Shown here in pieces: positions 56,556-64,000 of a DNA stretch of 64,000 bases. How positions within the stretch are numbered: position 1 is the first letter of the stretch; each line of letters begins with the position of its first letter. The stretch lies in the IMG/VR virus record IMGVR_UViG_3300024265_000039, positions 1 to 64,000 of that record; one strand, 5' to 3'. Both the position numbers and the translations under genes were made by a program. The DNA comes from a virus. The notes under the pieces were generated by a model that searched no databases, had not been told where the DNA came from, and was given only the letters and a program-made list of their open reading frames with translations.

Positions 56556-59500
56556 TCAGTTTCCGCTCTCTTCTGGTTCATCGTCGAGCAGTGCCAGCAG
56601 GTCTTCGTCACCGGATTCTTTCAGGCGTTCTGCCCAGGCGACCAGCCCGTCTTCAGCCGTTTCCGGGACGGCAGTCGTTTCGGCCAGGTCTTGCCCGGCT
56701 TCATCAAATACGACATGTATGTCGCGTTTGTTCTCGACGGCTTTCAACCGTTCGCGTACCTGCAATTCAATAGCCAGGGGTAGCCGGGATACTTTGAAGG
56801 TGGCACCATCACGGGGGGCAATATCACCGGAGGGAATATCTGATTTGGCCGTCCCCCGCTTCATAGCAAATGCTCTCCATGATCTCAGTTCTTCTTTCGC
56901 GTTCGGTTGTACCGCTTCCTGTTTCCCTTGCTTCTTTTCGTGTTTGCGTTTCAAGTTTCGCAGTACCGGGTTCTCGATGAAGACCGTATGATCGTCAAAG
57001 TATCCGTCATTGATTGCCTCCATTGTGGCTTCCAGGATGTCGCCTGGGATGCCGGAGTCCATGGCTTCCTGCACTTCTTCTACCAGCACCTTCGGCAAAT
57101 TGCCGGGAATGTCTGAGGTGGCGTTCCAGTGGCGCATCTGCGCTCGTAGGAGGCGGCGGCGTGTTTCAGTTATCCGGGCGTAGGTTTCACGGGATTCCAG
57201 GGCATTGGCTGTATCGGGGTGGCCGTCTTTATCTGCGTCAGCCACTTCGATCACTCGTACCATCTGGTAATTGTCACGCCCGACTGTAATTGCATTGGGG
57301 GCAACAATCGCCTGAGTTTCCAAGTCGGGGATGGGTACTCCCCCGGAAACATAGGCCAACGTGATATGCGGCTTGTACTGCTCCGCCTGGCTGAAATATG
57401 AGGGTTTCACCTGTTCGACGCTTAAAGCCGTCCTCACGCGGCTCTGCAATGCCATCAGGGGAATATCAGGTTCTATTCGGAGCGTAATTGCCTGCAACCC
57501 TTCCGACGTTTGGAATGTCTGAACGCTATCAATCCGCAGACTTATACCTCTCCAATTCCCCGGCAGCAGATCAGCCACCCGCCCCAACGCATCATCGGAG
57601 CAATCTGGGGTATGTGCCAATGTACAGTGCCACAATTCCGGGGCGACCCAATGTACCCGCGACAACTGCTTCTCATCCACCGTACCGGCCAGCTTTGCTT
57701 TCAACTGGGCCGCGACCGTCTGGATCAACGAATCCTCGCCGATCCGTAGGGATATGTAGGCCGGTTGGGATTCCGACTCTGGGGGGCTGAATTTTTCCGG
57801 TTGCTTCTCTTCCACCTCCGTACTCTGCTCCCCTTCCTGAATGGCAGCCTGCGGTGACGATTCCAGCGCTGTCTTTTCCGGTTTTGCGGGGGGAGTAGGG
57901 GGAGGTGAACCATTAGGTGAGGGGTTTGGATTAGTAGCAGCCGTCACCGCGTCGGTACCATTCATTTTAGGAGCTTCCCCCAGCGCTTCAGTTTCGGTAC
58001 CCTCTGCCGATGTTTCCACCTTTGGCGGAGGGAGCGCAAGCGGGGAGGCTTGAGGTTGCCCACCTTGCGGCGGGGGGGCAGACGGGTCAGGGACCAATTC
58101 GTATTTGTATCCGTCCGGCTCATCACTTGGCAACTCCCCCAACAACCTACGGTATTCGTTTCGCTTGATAGCGCCTTCAGCCCAGGCTGTTCCCAGATGC
58201 TGCAACAGGTCGGGGCTGATGATCTTGTCATCACGCAAAATCCGCTCGACCGATTGGAAACGACCGTTAACCATCACGAAGTTAGCCAGAGGCTTGGTCT
58301 GCTCGATACCCAACCGCTCCTGCGTAGTTCCAAGGTCCTGAGCGCCACCCTGGAAGATTGACAATTCAGTTTCCGACCGGGATTGCCGCTCGACATCGAA
58401 TGCCCGGATATTCTTTTCGTCGATGACCAACCGTAACCCAGCTTCGTCGCCCAACCCCAGGCTGTCGTTAACAGCACTCAAGAAATGCCCCCCGACCGGC
58501 ACTACCGCATCAACATAGGCTTGCAGGATCAGATGCTTATGCCGGGCATTGTCGCTACCACTTTCAGGAGGAACGATCAAATCAGGGGCGATCTGGATGA
58601 CACTGGCTATTGCGTTCAGAGCTTCCCGGTTCAGTTCTGGAGCAGTCACCTTATCCGCCGTGACCCCCACATCCTGGACATTGAATTTACGGTCAAAGAA
58701 AGCAGCACGCGCAGTAAACTTGCCAAAGACGCCGCGCCAAAGTTGCTCGAAACGATTTTTGTGGCGTATCAAATCGACTTCAGTATAATGGGCCGGGTCT
58801 TCCTCTGATGGAGTGACCATCAACATGGGTAACGCCCCGCTCATGAAATAATGAGCGGCCCATCGCGCAATAGCTGCGTTGGTGACCGCGTTGTTAATTG
58901 CCAGGGATGCCATCGAAGTCGCCCGATTGCGATACCGGGGGTCATAATCATGCCAGTACACTACCTGTTGGGGGGAGAACATGTGGACCCCGCCACCAAT
59001 TTCTGCGTTGGGAACATAAAGATCAAATCCATGCACAACGTTGGTATAGGGGTCTTCACGCAATTCCCAATCGGAACGCAAAAGCAAGTTGAACCCAGAC
59101 ACCGCCCCATCAGTAAATTTCGAGATCGGGCGTCCGGTCGTACTGGCGAGTTTGGCCTTTAGGGTTTGGCGCTTGTATATCAGCACTTCACCGTGCAGTG
59201 CATAGGTGATATACAGTTCATATAGCATTCGGGGGGTGAATGCTCCCGCTAATCTGTTCAGCAAATGCGAATCCGGCAACTCGATCCATTGCCCTTGCTT
59301 CCGCACTTCTCCGATAATGGGAAGAGATGAGAACAGATTGGCTACACGCCGAATAGCTGAGAACAGATAGACGCTGGCGCGATACGCCCCTTCAATCTGG
59401 TCATCGCTATAATTGCCCTCCGTCGATCCCCCAGAGGTGATGAAGTCCTGGATATACTGGCTGTAAGGCGTGGATTTGTACGCCTGCTGCAAATCAGCTT

Positions 59501-59630
59501 TAACCGCAACATCATGCCTTGCGGCGGTTTGCCACGTCCTGGGGTTGGGGGCATAGCGCTGCGGGGTGAATTCAGCATGGGTCGGCGATCTGAACGGTTG
59601 CGACAAACTTTTAAATCCTGGCAGTTGCAT
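56556..59630 (-). CDS. Portal protein fused to a 2H phosphoesterase domain
   Basis: 1024 residues. Residues about 60-480 are a portal: TPYSQYIQDFITSGG, VANLFSSLPIIGEV, LLNRLAGAFTPRMLYELYIT, FVMVNGRFQSVERILRD. After a Pro/Glu/Ser-rich linker (about 490-610), residues about 620-790 show the LigT/2H fold with both HxT motifs: WHCTLAHTP and YKPHITLAYV. A charged helical tail follows. 2H enzymes hydrolyse 2',5' or cyclic phosphodiesters, including defence-signalling nucleotides. Other portals with such an enzyme are not known to me. Confidence 0.85.
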   Translation of the reverse strand: MQLPGFKSLSQPFRSPTHAEFTPQRYAPNPRTWQTAARHDVAVKADLQQAYKSTPYSQYIQDFITSGGSTEGNYSDDQIEGAYRASVYLFSAIRRVANLFSSLPIIGEVRKQGQWIELPDSHLLNRLAGAFTPRMLYELYITYALHGEVLIYKRQTLKAKLASTTGRPISKFTDGAVSGFNLLLRSDWELREDPYTNVVHGFDLYVPNAEIGGGVHMFSPQQVVYWHDYDPRYRNRATSMASLAINNAVTNAAIARWAAHYFMSGALPMLMVTPSEEDPAHYTEVDLIRHKNRFEQLWRGVFGKFTARAAFFDRKFNVQDVGVTADKVTAPELNREALNAIASVIQIAPDLIVPPESGSDNARHKHLILQAYVDAVVPVGGHFLSAVNDSLGLGDEAGLRLVIDEKNIRAFDVERQSRSETELSIFQGGAQDLGTTQERLGIEQTKPLANFVMVNGRFQSVERILRDDKIISPDLLQHLGTAWAEGAIKRNEYRRLLGELPSDEPDGYKYELVPDPSAPPPQGGQPQASPLALPPPKVETSAEGTETEALGEAPKMNGTDAVTAATNPNPSPNGSPPPTPPAKPEKTALESSPQAAIQEGEQSTEVEEKQPEKFSPPESESQPAYISLRIGEDSLIQTVAAQLKAKLAGTVDEKQLSRVHWVAPELWHCTLAHTPDCSDDALGRVADLLPGNWRGISLRIDSVQTFQTSEGLQAITLRIEPDIPLMALQSRVRTALSVEQVKPSYFSQAEQYKPHITLAYVSGGVPIPDLETQAIVAPNAITVGRDNYQMVRVIEVADADKDGHPDTANALESRETYARITETRRRLLRAQMRHWNATSDIPGNLPKVLVEEVQEAMDSGIPGDILEATMEAINDGYFDDHTVFIENPVLRNLKRKHEKKQGKQEAVQPNAKEELRSWRAFAMKRGTAKSDIPSGDIAPRDGATFKVSRLPLAIELQVRERLKAVENKRDIHVVFDEAGQDLAETTAVPETAEDGLVAWAERLKESGDEDLLALLDDEPEESGN

Positions 59631-59641
59631 ATATCACCGTC

Positions 59642-61099
59642 CTAAGTCTGACCCTCCGGGGCGACGATAGGGGCGTCCGCAGTTTTCGTTCCAGGGATCG
59701 CTGCTAAAATACCACGCATCCAAGCTGCTGCACTCTCATCATCCACTTCGTCATAGGTAGCGGCGGCCAAAGCCTTGAACGATTCGTCCGGCAGAGCCTC
59801 GCTACGACCGACCGCTTCCACCAAATCGTAAGTGGTCACCATCGCCTCTTCCAATACTGCTACCGTAGGCACGGTATCTTCACACTGGTCAGCGAATGCT
59901 TGACCGTATTGGACCAGAGCTTTGATCGGTGGGGTAGGGGTGGGAACAGGGTCAACCGCTTTACCGGCCAGGGTCGCCTGGCGTGATTCCAACATCTTGA
60001 CCACCCGCTCTTGCCGTGATCGCATACTCCATGTATAAGGGAATTTTTGCAGCGAATGAACCAGCCTAATTGCATCGCGCAAAGCATAAGCTGCATCTTG
60101 CAGTTTTCGCTTGTTGACATGACCGGCAGCCTGCCCAACCAGCTTTTTGGCTTTCCACCACGCTGGCATTTGAGGCCACTTGAGTTCTTTACGCCTGGAC
60201 ATGCCCTCCATATCACGAAGCAACCGCTTCAGAATTACCGGGCGGAACGGTTGACGACCACGTTTGATTTGATCGAACACAAAACGGAGCCGGGTTTCCA
60301 TCGCCCGTAGTTGAAGGATTTCATCGCGCTTTTTCATGGCCGTTCCGCGATGCGCCATATCCCCAGCAGTACAGGTCACCATACCGCCATTATCCAACGT
60401 GACGTGATAGATAACTCCACCGTTACGTCTACGAACAACGCCAGACACATACCCGGTCGCATTGATTGTCTTCACGTTTACCGGGGAGTCCAAGAGAAAC
60501 TTGGCCGGGGCATTATGCAAGGCCGATTTAGGATCGGCTCGATCATCATCCGAGACACCAAACCCGACACTACCGGCGTCGGAAGTGTTGATCGTTTTCA
60601 CCACCGTCCCGCCGCGCTCCATCTGGTCAGCCACAGCCTTCGCCCACACAGCACCGGGGACACCCCCGTAACACATGAACGTCGCCCACTTCTCTGACGG
60701 CGCATCAGAGTTGTTCCAACCGGGATCATCATCTGGGGCCGCCTTAGCGAAGAACTTGACCATCTTAGCAATAGCGCGAGGAGTCACCGTCCGGCGTTCA
60801 GCAATATCGCCAGCCAACGTTTTGACATGATGGCTCACCGATAGCCCTTCATTGCCCTTCAGCGCCGACAAGCCGCGCTTGGCCGCATGTGCCATTGACT
60901 GGATCGGGCGGAAATCGATGTGCCCGTACTTGGCAGAGATCGCCTGCGATTGCTTCATCGCATTATCCAATACTGACTTCTGGGCATCAGCCTCATCCTG
61001 AGAGCTACACGTATGGACTGCCTTTCCCTCCGGCCTGCCATCAGCGCCACGCTTGTGGACTGCAAACTTTTTGCTTCGCTTTACGACCATGTATGTCAT
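59642..61099 (-). CDS. Head-region protein, XkdF/prohead-like N-terminal and helical C-terminal
   Basis: 485 residues. N-terminal part: YGHIDFRPIQSMAHAAKRGL, then IAERRTVTPRAIAKMVKFFA, then MCYGGVPGAVWAKAVADQ, a pattern of proteins encoded beside phage capsid genes. Around 270-410 lies a basic helical stretch resembling the interspersed helical family; the C-terminal part is acidic. A VKTIN-T repeat occurs twice. Confidence 0.5.
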   Translation of the reverse strand: MTYMVVKRSKKFAVHKRGADGRPEGKAVHTCSSQDEADAQKSVLDNAMKQSQAISAKYGHIDFRPIQSMAHAAKRGLSALKGNEGLSVSHHVKTLAGDIAERRTVTPRAIAKMVKFFAKAAPDDDPGWNNSDAPSEKWATFMCYGGVPGAVWAKAVADQMERGGTVVKTINTSDAGSVGFGVSDDDRADPKSALHNAPAKFLLDSPVNVKTINATGYVSGVVRRRNGGVIYHVTLDNGGMVTCTAGDMAHRGTAMKKRDEILQLRAMETRLRFVFDQIKRGRQPFRPVILKRLLRDMEGMSRRKELKWPQMPAWWKAKKLVGQAAGHVNKRKLQDAAYALRDAIRLVHSLQKFPYTWSMRSRQERVVKMLESRQATLAGKAVDPVPTPTPPIKALVQYGQAFADQCEDTVPTVAVLEEAMVTTYDLVEAVGRSEALPDESFKALAAATYDEVDDESAAAWMRGILAAIPGTKTADAPIVAPEGQT

Positions 61100-61119
61100 T
61101 TGGCTAGCTCCTCATTACC

Positions 61120-61914
61120 CTACTTTTTGCCCCGTAAGACCTGCTTCGCTTCAAAATCAAGTCCGGCTCCAGCAGTACGAATCCACCATAAGGCACTTTC
61201 AAATTGCTTAACCTGATCTTTTTGAGTACGCGCCGAATAAACCTTCCGTATTTCCCTGGCGCCCTCATTTAACCGATCTCTAGCATTCTCGATTGCCTGA
61301 GTCCGATAAGTGACCCAAAGAGAATTAAGCCCATTAGCCAGCTTCTTTGCCCTGGCTTCCACTTTCTTGACAATTGCTTTGTCCGGTGCTTGTCGGGGGG
61401 ATGAAATAGCCGCTAACTTGTAACATTCCCGCGCCAACAAACGTAGCTTTTTCGCCATTCGGCGCTGCTCCGGCGACACAACCTTCACACGTCGTTCATA
61501 CGCTCGGATCACGCTTCGCCGCGATAGGCGAGGGTTGCGCTGTTTGCGCTTAAAATTCAGAGCATATCGATGCGCAAGCCTTGCCTGCTGTACCGCCATA
61601 ATCATGTGGCGGCGATAATCCCTATCATTGACAGGGGTTCTTCGCGCCAAAACCCTCCGTAAGGAAACCTTCGCCTTCTTAATGCTGTCTCCCCCTCGCT
61701 CAATAGCAATCCTTAGCGATTCAGAGTCGGGGGATTTGGGGATACCTGGAAGCATACTCACCATCTCGCTCCGAAGAAAACCGAGATGGTCAAGAGCCAA
61801 CGGCGCGGCTTTATGGTTCAAGTCCGGCTGGCGCTTGAATATCTCCCTGTCCAGCGAAGCCATAGCGTCGCGTACAAGTTTTAGTTGATGATCGGTAATC
61901 TGATTTGTTGGCAT
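61120..61914 (-). CDS. Long helical basic protein
   Basis: 264 residues from ATG 61914 (AAGGGG upstream), strongly basic and alpha-helical throughout (VSLRRVLARRTPVNDRDYRR). Largest member of the interspersed helical family; role unknown. Confidence 0.5.
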   Translation of the reverse strand: MPTNQITDHQLKLVRDAMASLDREIFKRQPDLNHKAAPLALDHLGFLRSEMVSMLPGIPKSPDSESLRIAIERGGDSIKKAKVSLRRVLARRTPVNDRDYRRHMIMAVQQARLAHRYALNFKRKQRNPRLSRRSVIRAYERRVKVVSPEQRRMAKKLRLLARECYKLAAISSPRQAPDKAIVKKVEARAKKLANGLNSLWVTYRTQAIENARDRLNEGAREIRKVYSARTQKDQVKQFESALWWIRTAGAGLDFEAKQVLRGKK

Positions 61915-61979
61915 TTCATAGCCCCTTTTTCTGAAGAACTGGCCGGGCAATCAGTCTGTTGTTCTCTTTAACCAGATGA

Positions 61980-61993
61980 TGGTCAATTGACCA
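61980..61993. other. Perfect 14-bp palindrome
   Basis: TGGTCAATTGACCA just upstream of the 61914 gene; may be a binding site. Confidence 0.5.
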
Positions 61994-62099
61994 AGTCTAC
62001 GCGAAATTGCGCTTCTGAGAGTATCGTCCAATACCAGCTTACCCTGCCCGACCAACCTTATTTATAATCTTACCACAAAACGATTATAAAAGAAAGCAT

Positions 62100-62490
62100 C
62101 AGATTGGATATTTAACGCAAGTTCTCCACCGGGCAATGCCTCCTCTAAAACAAAAACACACCGCAAGAGCCATGCCGTCCACCAGGGGAACGCCGGGAAA
62201 TGGCATTGGTTCGCGTGGTGCGTGTTTTGTCTTTTGAGTATATGCCCGGTGTGAGACCGCGTTTCTTGCCGTCTGGGGTATAGGACTTGGCCCTATCGCG
62301 CAGACGGCCATCGCCAGTAGGGGGTACGACGGTTACCATGCACAGACAAGTGAACGGCAGGTGTCGTACACCCCAACGCACCAAAATGCGCTTTCTTAGC
62401 GACGGTGCGCGGAGTATTCACACGGCGCAATGAGTTTCGTCGGGAAAGACTACACTCATTTACAAGTATGAATAATCTCCGCGCAGCATT
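62100..62490 (-). ncRNA. Large structured non-coding segment in the head operon
   Basis: No credible gene from 61951 to 62539. Nested helices (plus coordinates): CACCGGGCA 62127-62135 with TGCCCGGTG 62243-62251; ACAAAA/TTTTGT and CACC/GGTG inside; GCCAT 62169-62173 with ATGGC 62200-62204; GCCGTCTG/CAGACGGC (62268-62275, 62301-62308) with inner ATAGG/CCTAT; GGGG+GTACGAC with GTCGTAC+CCCC (62320-62330, 62363-62374); and GCGCGGAG/CTCCGCGC with TATTCACAC/GTATGAATA plus AATGAGT/ACTCATT (62407-62484). Strand assumed from the operon; RNA identity unknown. Confidence 0.65.
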
Positions 62491-62539
62491 CAAGTCGCAG
62501 TGAAGCACTACGACAGAATGATCGGAGGTTGTGAGGGGG

Positions 62540-62978
62540 TTAGCCTTCCGATTGAGCTTCGCCGGTTGCCCAATTTTCACCCTTAATCACTTCAGTATTT
62601 CGGGGTTCGGCAGGGCATGGGGTCAAGGTGATCCCAGTGGGAACCCAGCGTGTAATTTGCCCATCCACGCTATCAACGACAAAACTCATTGATGCATAAT
62701 GTAACTGCCCTTGTTCTATCAAGCCCTGGACTCCTTTTCTGACCAGGGCATCCTCGTCAAGTTGAGTTTCTACCCACAGCCCAACTGCATCGCGTTTAAC
62801 GACGCGGGCTATACCAACGAGAACAGTTCTTGAGGACTCTGGATCGAGTCCATCCACAAAAACAGGCATTGCTTCATCTAGGATAACGATGTTCGTTTCC
62901 GGGGTGAAATATTCGCCTTGCAGATCAGTCTGGTCGGGGCCCCCCAAACAATGAAATACCCCCTAATGCATGGGCCAT
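62540..62978 (-). CDS. Degenerate S78 prohead-protease-like protein, frameshifted in a G-run
   Basis: The ORF from TTG 62947 reads GGPDQTDLQGEYFTPETNIV, typical of the S78 fold, and SMSFVVD where the Ser sits; the His motif is replaced (VFVDGLDPESS). ATG 62978 reads MAHALGGISLFGGP in the other frame; removing one base of the G6 run near 62936-62944 joins the two. Total about 145 residues. Confidence 0.6.
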
Positions 62979-62983
62979 CCGAG

Positions 62984-63319
62984 TTATCCATAGCCTTCAC
63001 CGTCAGTTTCCGGCTCGACCCCATCTGATGCTTCGGTTTCAACCGAGCCAGTTTCCTGGAATCCGGTCGCCGGGTCGGGTGTTGCTGGCCGGGTTTGTCG
63101 CTTCTTTCGGGGCGGGGGCAGGGCGTCCAGACCCAGTATTTCCGCTACAGGGGTCAGGGCGGTAACGACTGCGGACTGGGTAAGCCCGTCCAATGCGATA
63201 CCAACCACCGTCTGACCATTGGTGACGGACACGCTGGGAGGATCGTAACTGTACAACCATGCCTGATCGCCGGTCACTTTCCGAATAGCTTCATCAACTT
63301 GCTCACGACTTGCATCCAT
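62984..63319 (-). CDS. Hypothetical protein
   Basis: 111 residues after the terminase gene. N-terminal helix, VSVTNGQTVVGIALDG, then a Pro/Thr/Glu-rich acidic tail. Not recognised. Confidence 0.5.
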   Translation of the reverse strand: MDASREQVDEAIRKVTGDQAWLYSYDPPSVSVTNGQTVVGIALDGLTQSAVVTALTPVAEILGLDALPPPRKKRQTRPATPDPATGFQETGSVETEASDGVEPETDGEGYG

Positions 63320-63339
63320 GATATATCTCCTCTTATACG

Positions 63340-64000
63340 TTATACGAAAACCACTTTCCGCGCTGCTCTGGCCGCGTACAGTGTCAGCCCCAGGGCGTCA
63401 GCCTTATCCGGGCTTCGTCCCAGACTTTCCCTCAGCCCGTCTTTCCCTTCTACCTGTATCTTACCATCACTTCGGTACTCCCACGAAGGCGCACACAGAT
63501 CGCCGGAAAGTTTGTCGTCGGGGGGCAGGGCAATTGGATCATCACTGTCCGGGTCTAATGCCTCTCGCATCATCCACCAGATTGCACTTCGCAGGTTCAT
63601 AAACTCTTCCCGGTTCCGCCCTCGCATCTTGCTCCGCCTGGATACATTTACCCCCATAACGGCATACTCAAGTTCGGCCAGCCGGGAATAGACCCCGGCC
63701 CCCACGCCAATAGCATCAACAGCGATAGGGGTGTCCTTATCGACAAGCGCAGCGACGCGCCCGGCAGTTTCCATGATCTCCTGCTTGTCATACGATTTGA
63801 TCCAATAGACGACCCGCCCAACCATCTTGCAAATCGCCGTCTTGTCGGCACCCTTATAGGCCGGGTCAACACCATAGGCCGTGCGCGGAGGTTCTGGCTC
63901 TTCGCCTTCCTCCAATTCCGGGGGGATATATTTACCCTCACATTCACGCCACCGGTCATTTGCCTTTTCAACCCAGTGCAACGGGATCACCTTATCCTCG
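63340..64000 (-). CDS. terL: Terminase large subunit, 3' part (nuclease domain), truncated by window edge
   Basis: 220 residues are inside the window and the frame is open to base 64000. The nuclease fold shows three acidic positions: YGVDPAYKGADKTA, IAVDAIGVGAGV and the C-terminal SPDKADALGL. This domain cuts the concatemer during packaging. The ATPase half lies outside the window. Confidence 0.85.
   Translation of the reverse strand, partial: EDKVIPLHWVEKANDRWRECEGKYIPPELEEGEEPEPPRTAYGVDPAYKGADKTAICKMVGRVVYWIKSYDKQEIMETAGRVAALVDKDTPIAVDAIGVGAGVYSRLAELEYAVMGVNVSRRSKMRGRNREEFMNLRSAIWWMMREALDPDSDDPIALPPDDKLSGDLCAPSWEYRSDGKIQVEGKDGLRESLGRSPDKADALGLTLYAARAARKVVFV

Noticed and set aside
62099-62384. 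Minus-strand ORFs across the structured segment
   Set aside because: Weak starts and protein composition that is not convincing; the strong nested complementarity fits RNA better.

Overview
This window is a piece of a tailed (siphovirus-type) bacteriophage or prophage genome. It shows a large-terminase nuclease domain, a portal, an HK97-type capsid protein fused to its S78 protease, a head-tail connector, a major tail protein, a tail-chaperone pair with a -1 slippery site, a tape measure protein and several baseplate/fibre proteins. A tyrosine integrase and a Cro/C1-type regulator suggest a temperate lifestyle. The host cannot be read directly. A phage-encoded lipoprotein with a low-complexity TPEPT/TPTQ linker after its lipobox resembles secreted proteins of Chloroflexota, so that phylum is a guess. 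Both ends cut genes: a replication initiator at the left and the terminase at the right.

Layout. (a) 1-5723, plus strand: replication module with an iteron-bearing initiator, a PolX-like nucleotidyltransferase, a Toprim/zinc/DnaB-type primase-helicase, a PP-loop (PAPS reductase-like) enzyme and an ASCH-like protein, closed by a hairpin terminator. (b) 5750-10578, minus strand: small genes, a 66-bp triplicated repeat gene, integrase, accessory genes and an AAA ATPase. (c) 10755-19482, plus strand: operator-like dyads, a consensus promoter, about 470 nt of apparently non-coding leader, then about 20 tightly packed small genes (many zinc-ribbon microproteins, a repressor, MazG-like, ASCH, a DUF7873-like protein), then a stretch with two tRNA-like elements whose 3' halves precede their 5' halves. 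(d) 19813-36189, minus strand: OB-like and zinc proteins, lipoprotein and membrane proteins, fibres, baseplate and tape measure. (e) 36367-43129: an inserted accessory/recombination block (membrane moron, ParB-like, ERF annealing protein, DnaQ-like pseudoenzyme) between the tape measure and the tail chaperones. (f) 43212-64000, minus strand: chaperones, tail tube, connectors, capsid, portal and terminase, interrupted by a plus-strand cassette at 52349-54552 and by a strongly structured non-coding segment at 62100-62490.

The genes fit one program: early plus-strand replication and regulation, late minus-strand virion assembly, and small independently promoted accessory cassettes. The observations I rate most unusual are the permuted tRNA-like pair (18505-18775), the large structured RNA in the head operon (62100-62490), a portal protein fused to a 2H phosphoesterase (56556-59630), and a canonical U_UUU_UUA slippery heptamer that would add a zinc finger to a four-helix membrane protein (54349). 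Two nuclease/ATPase-like proteins have lost metal-binding residues. All assignments come from reading the sequence; no database search was run.
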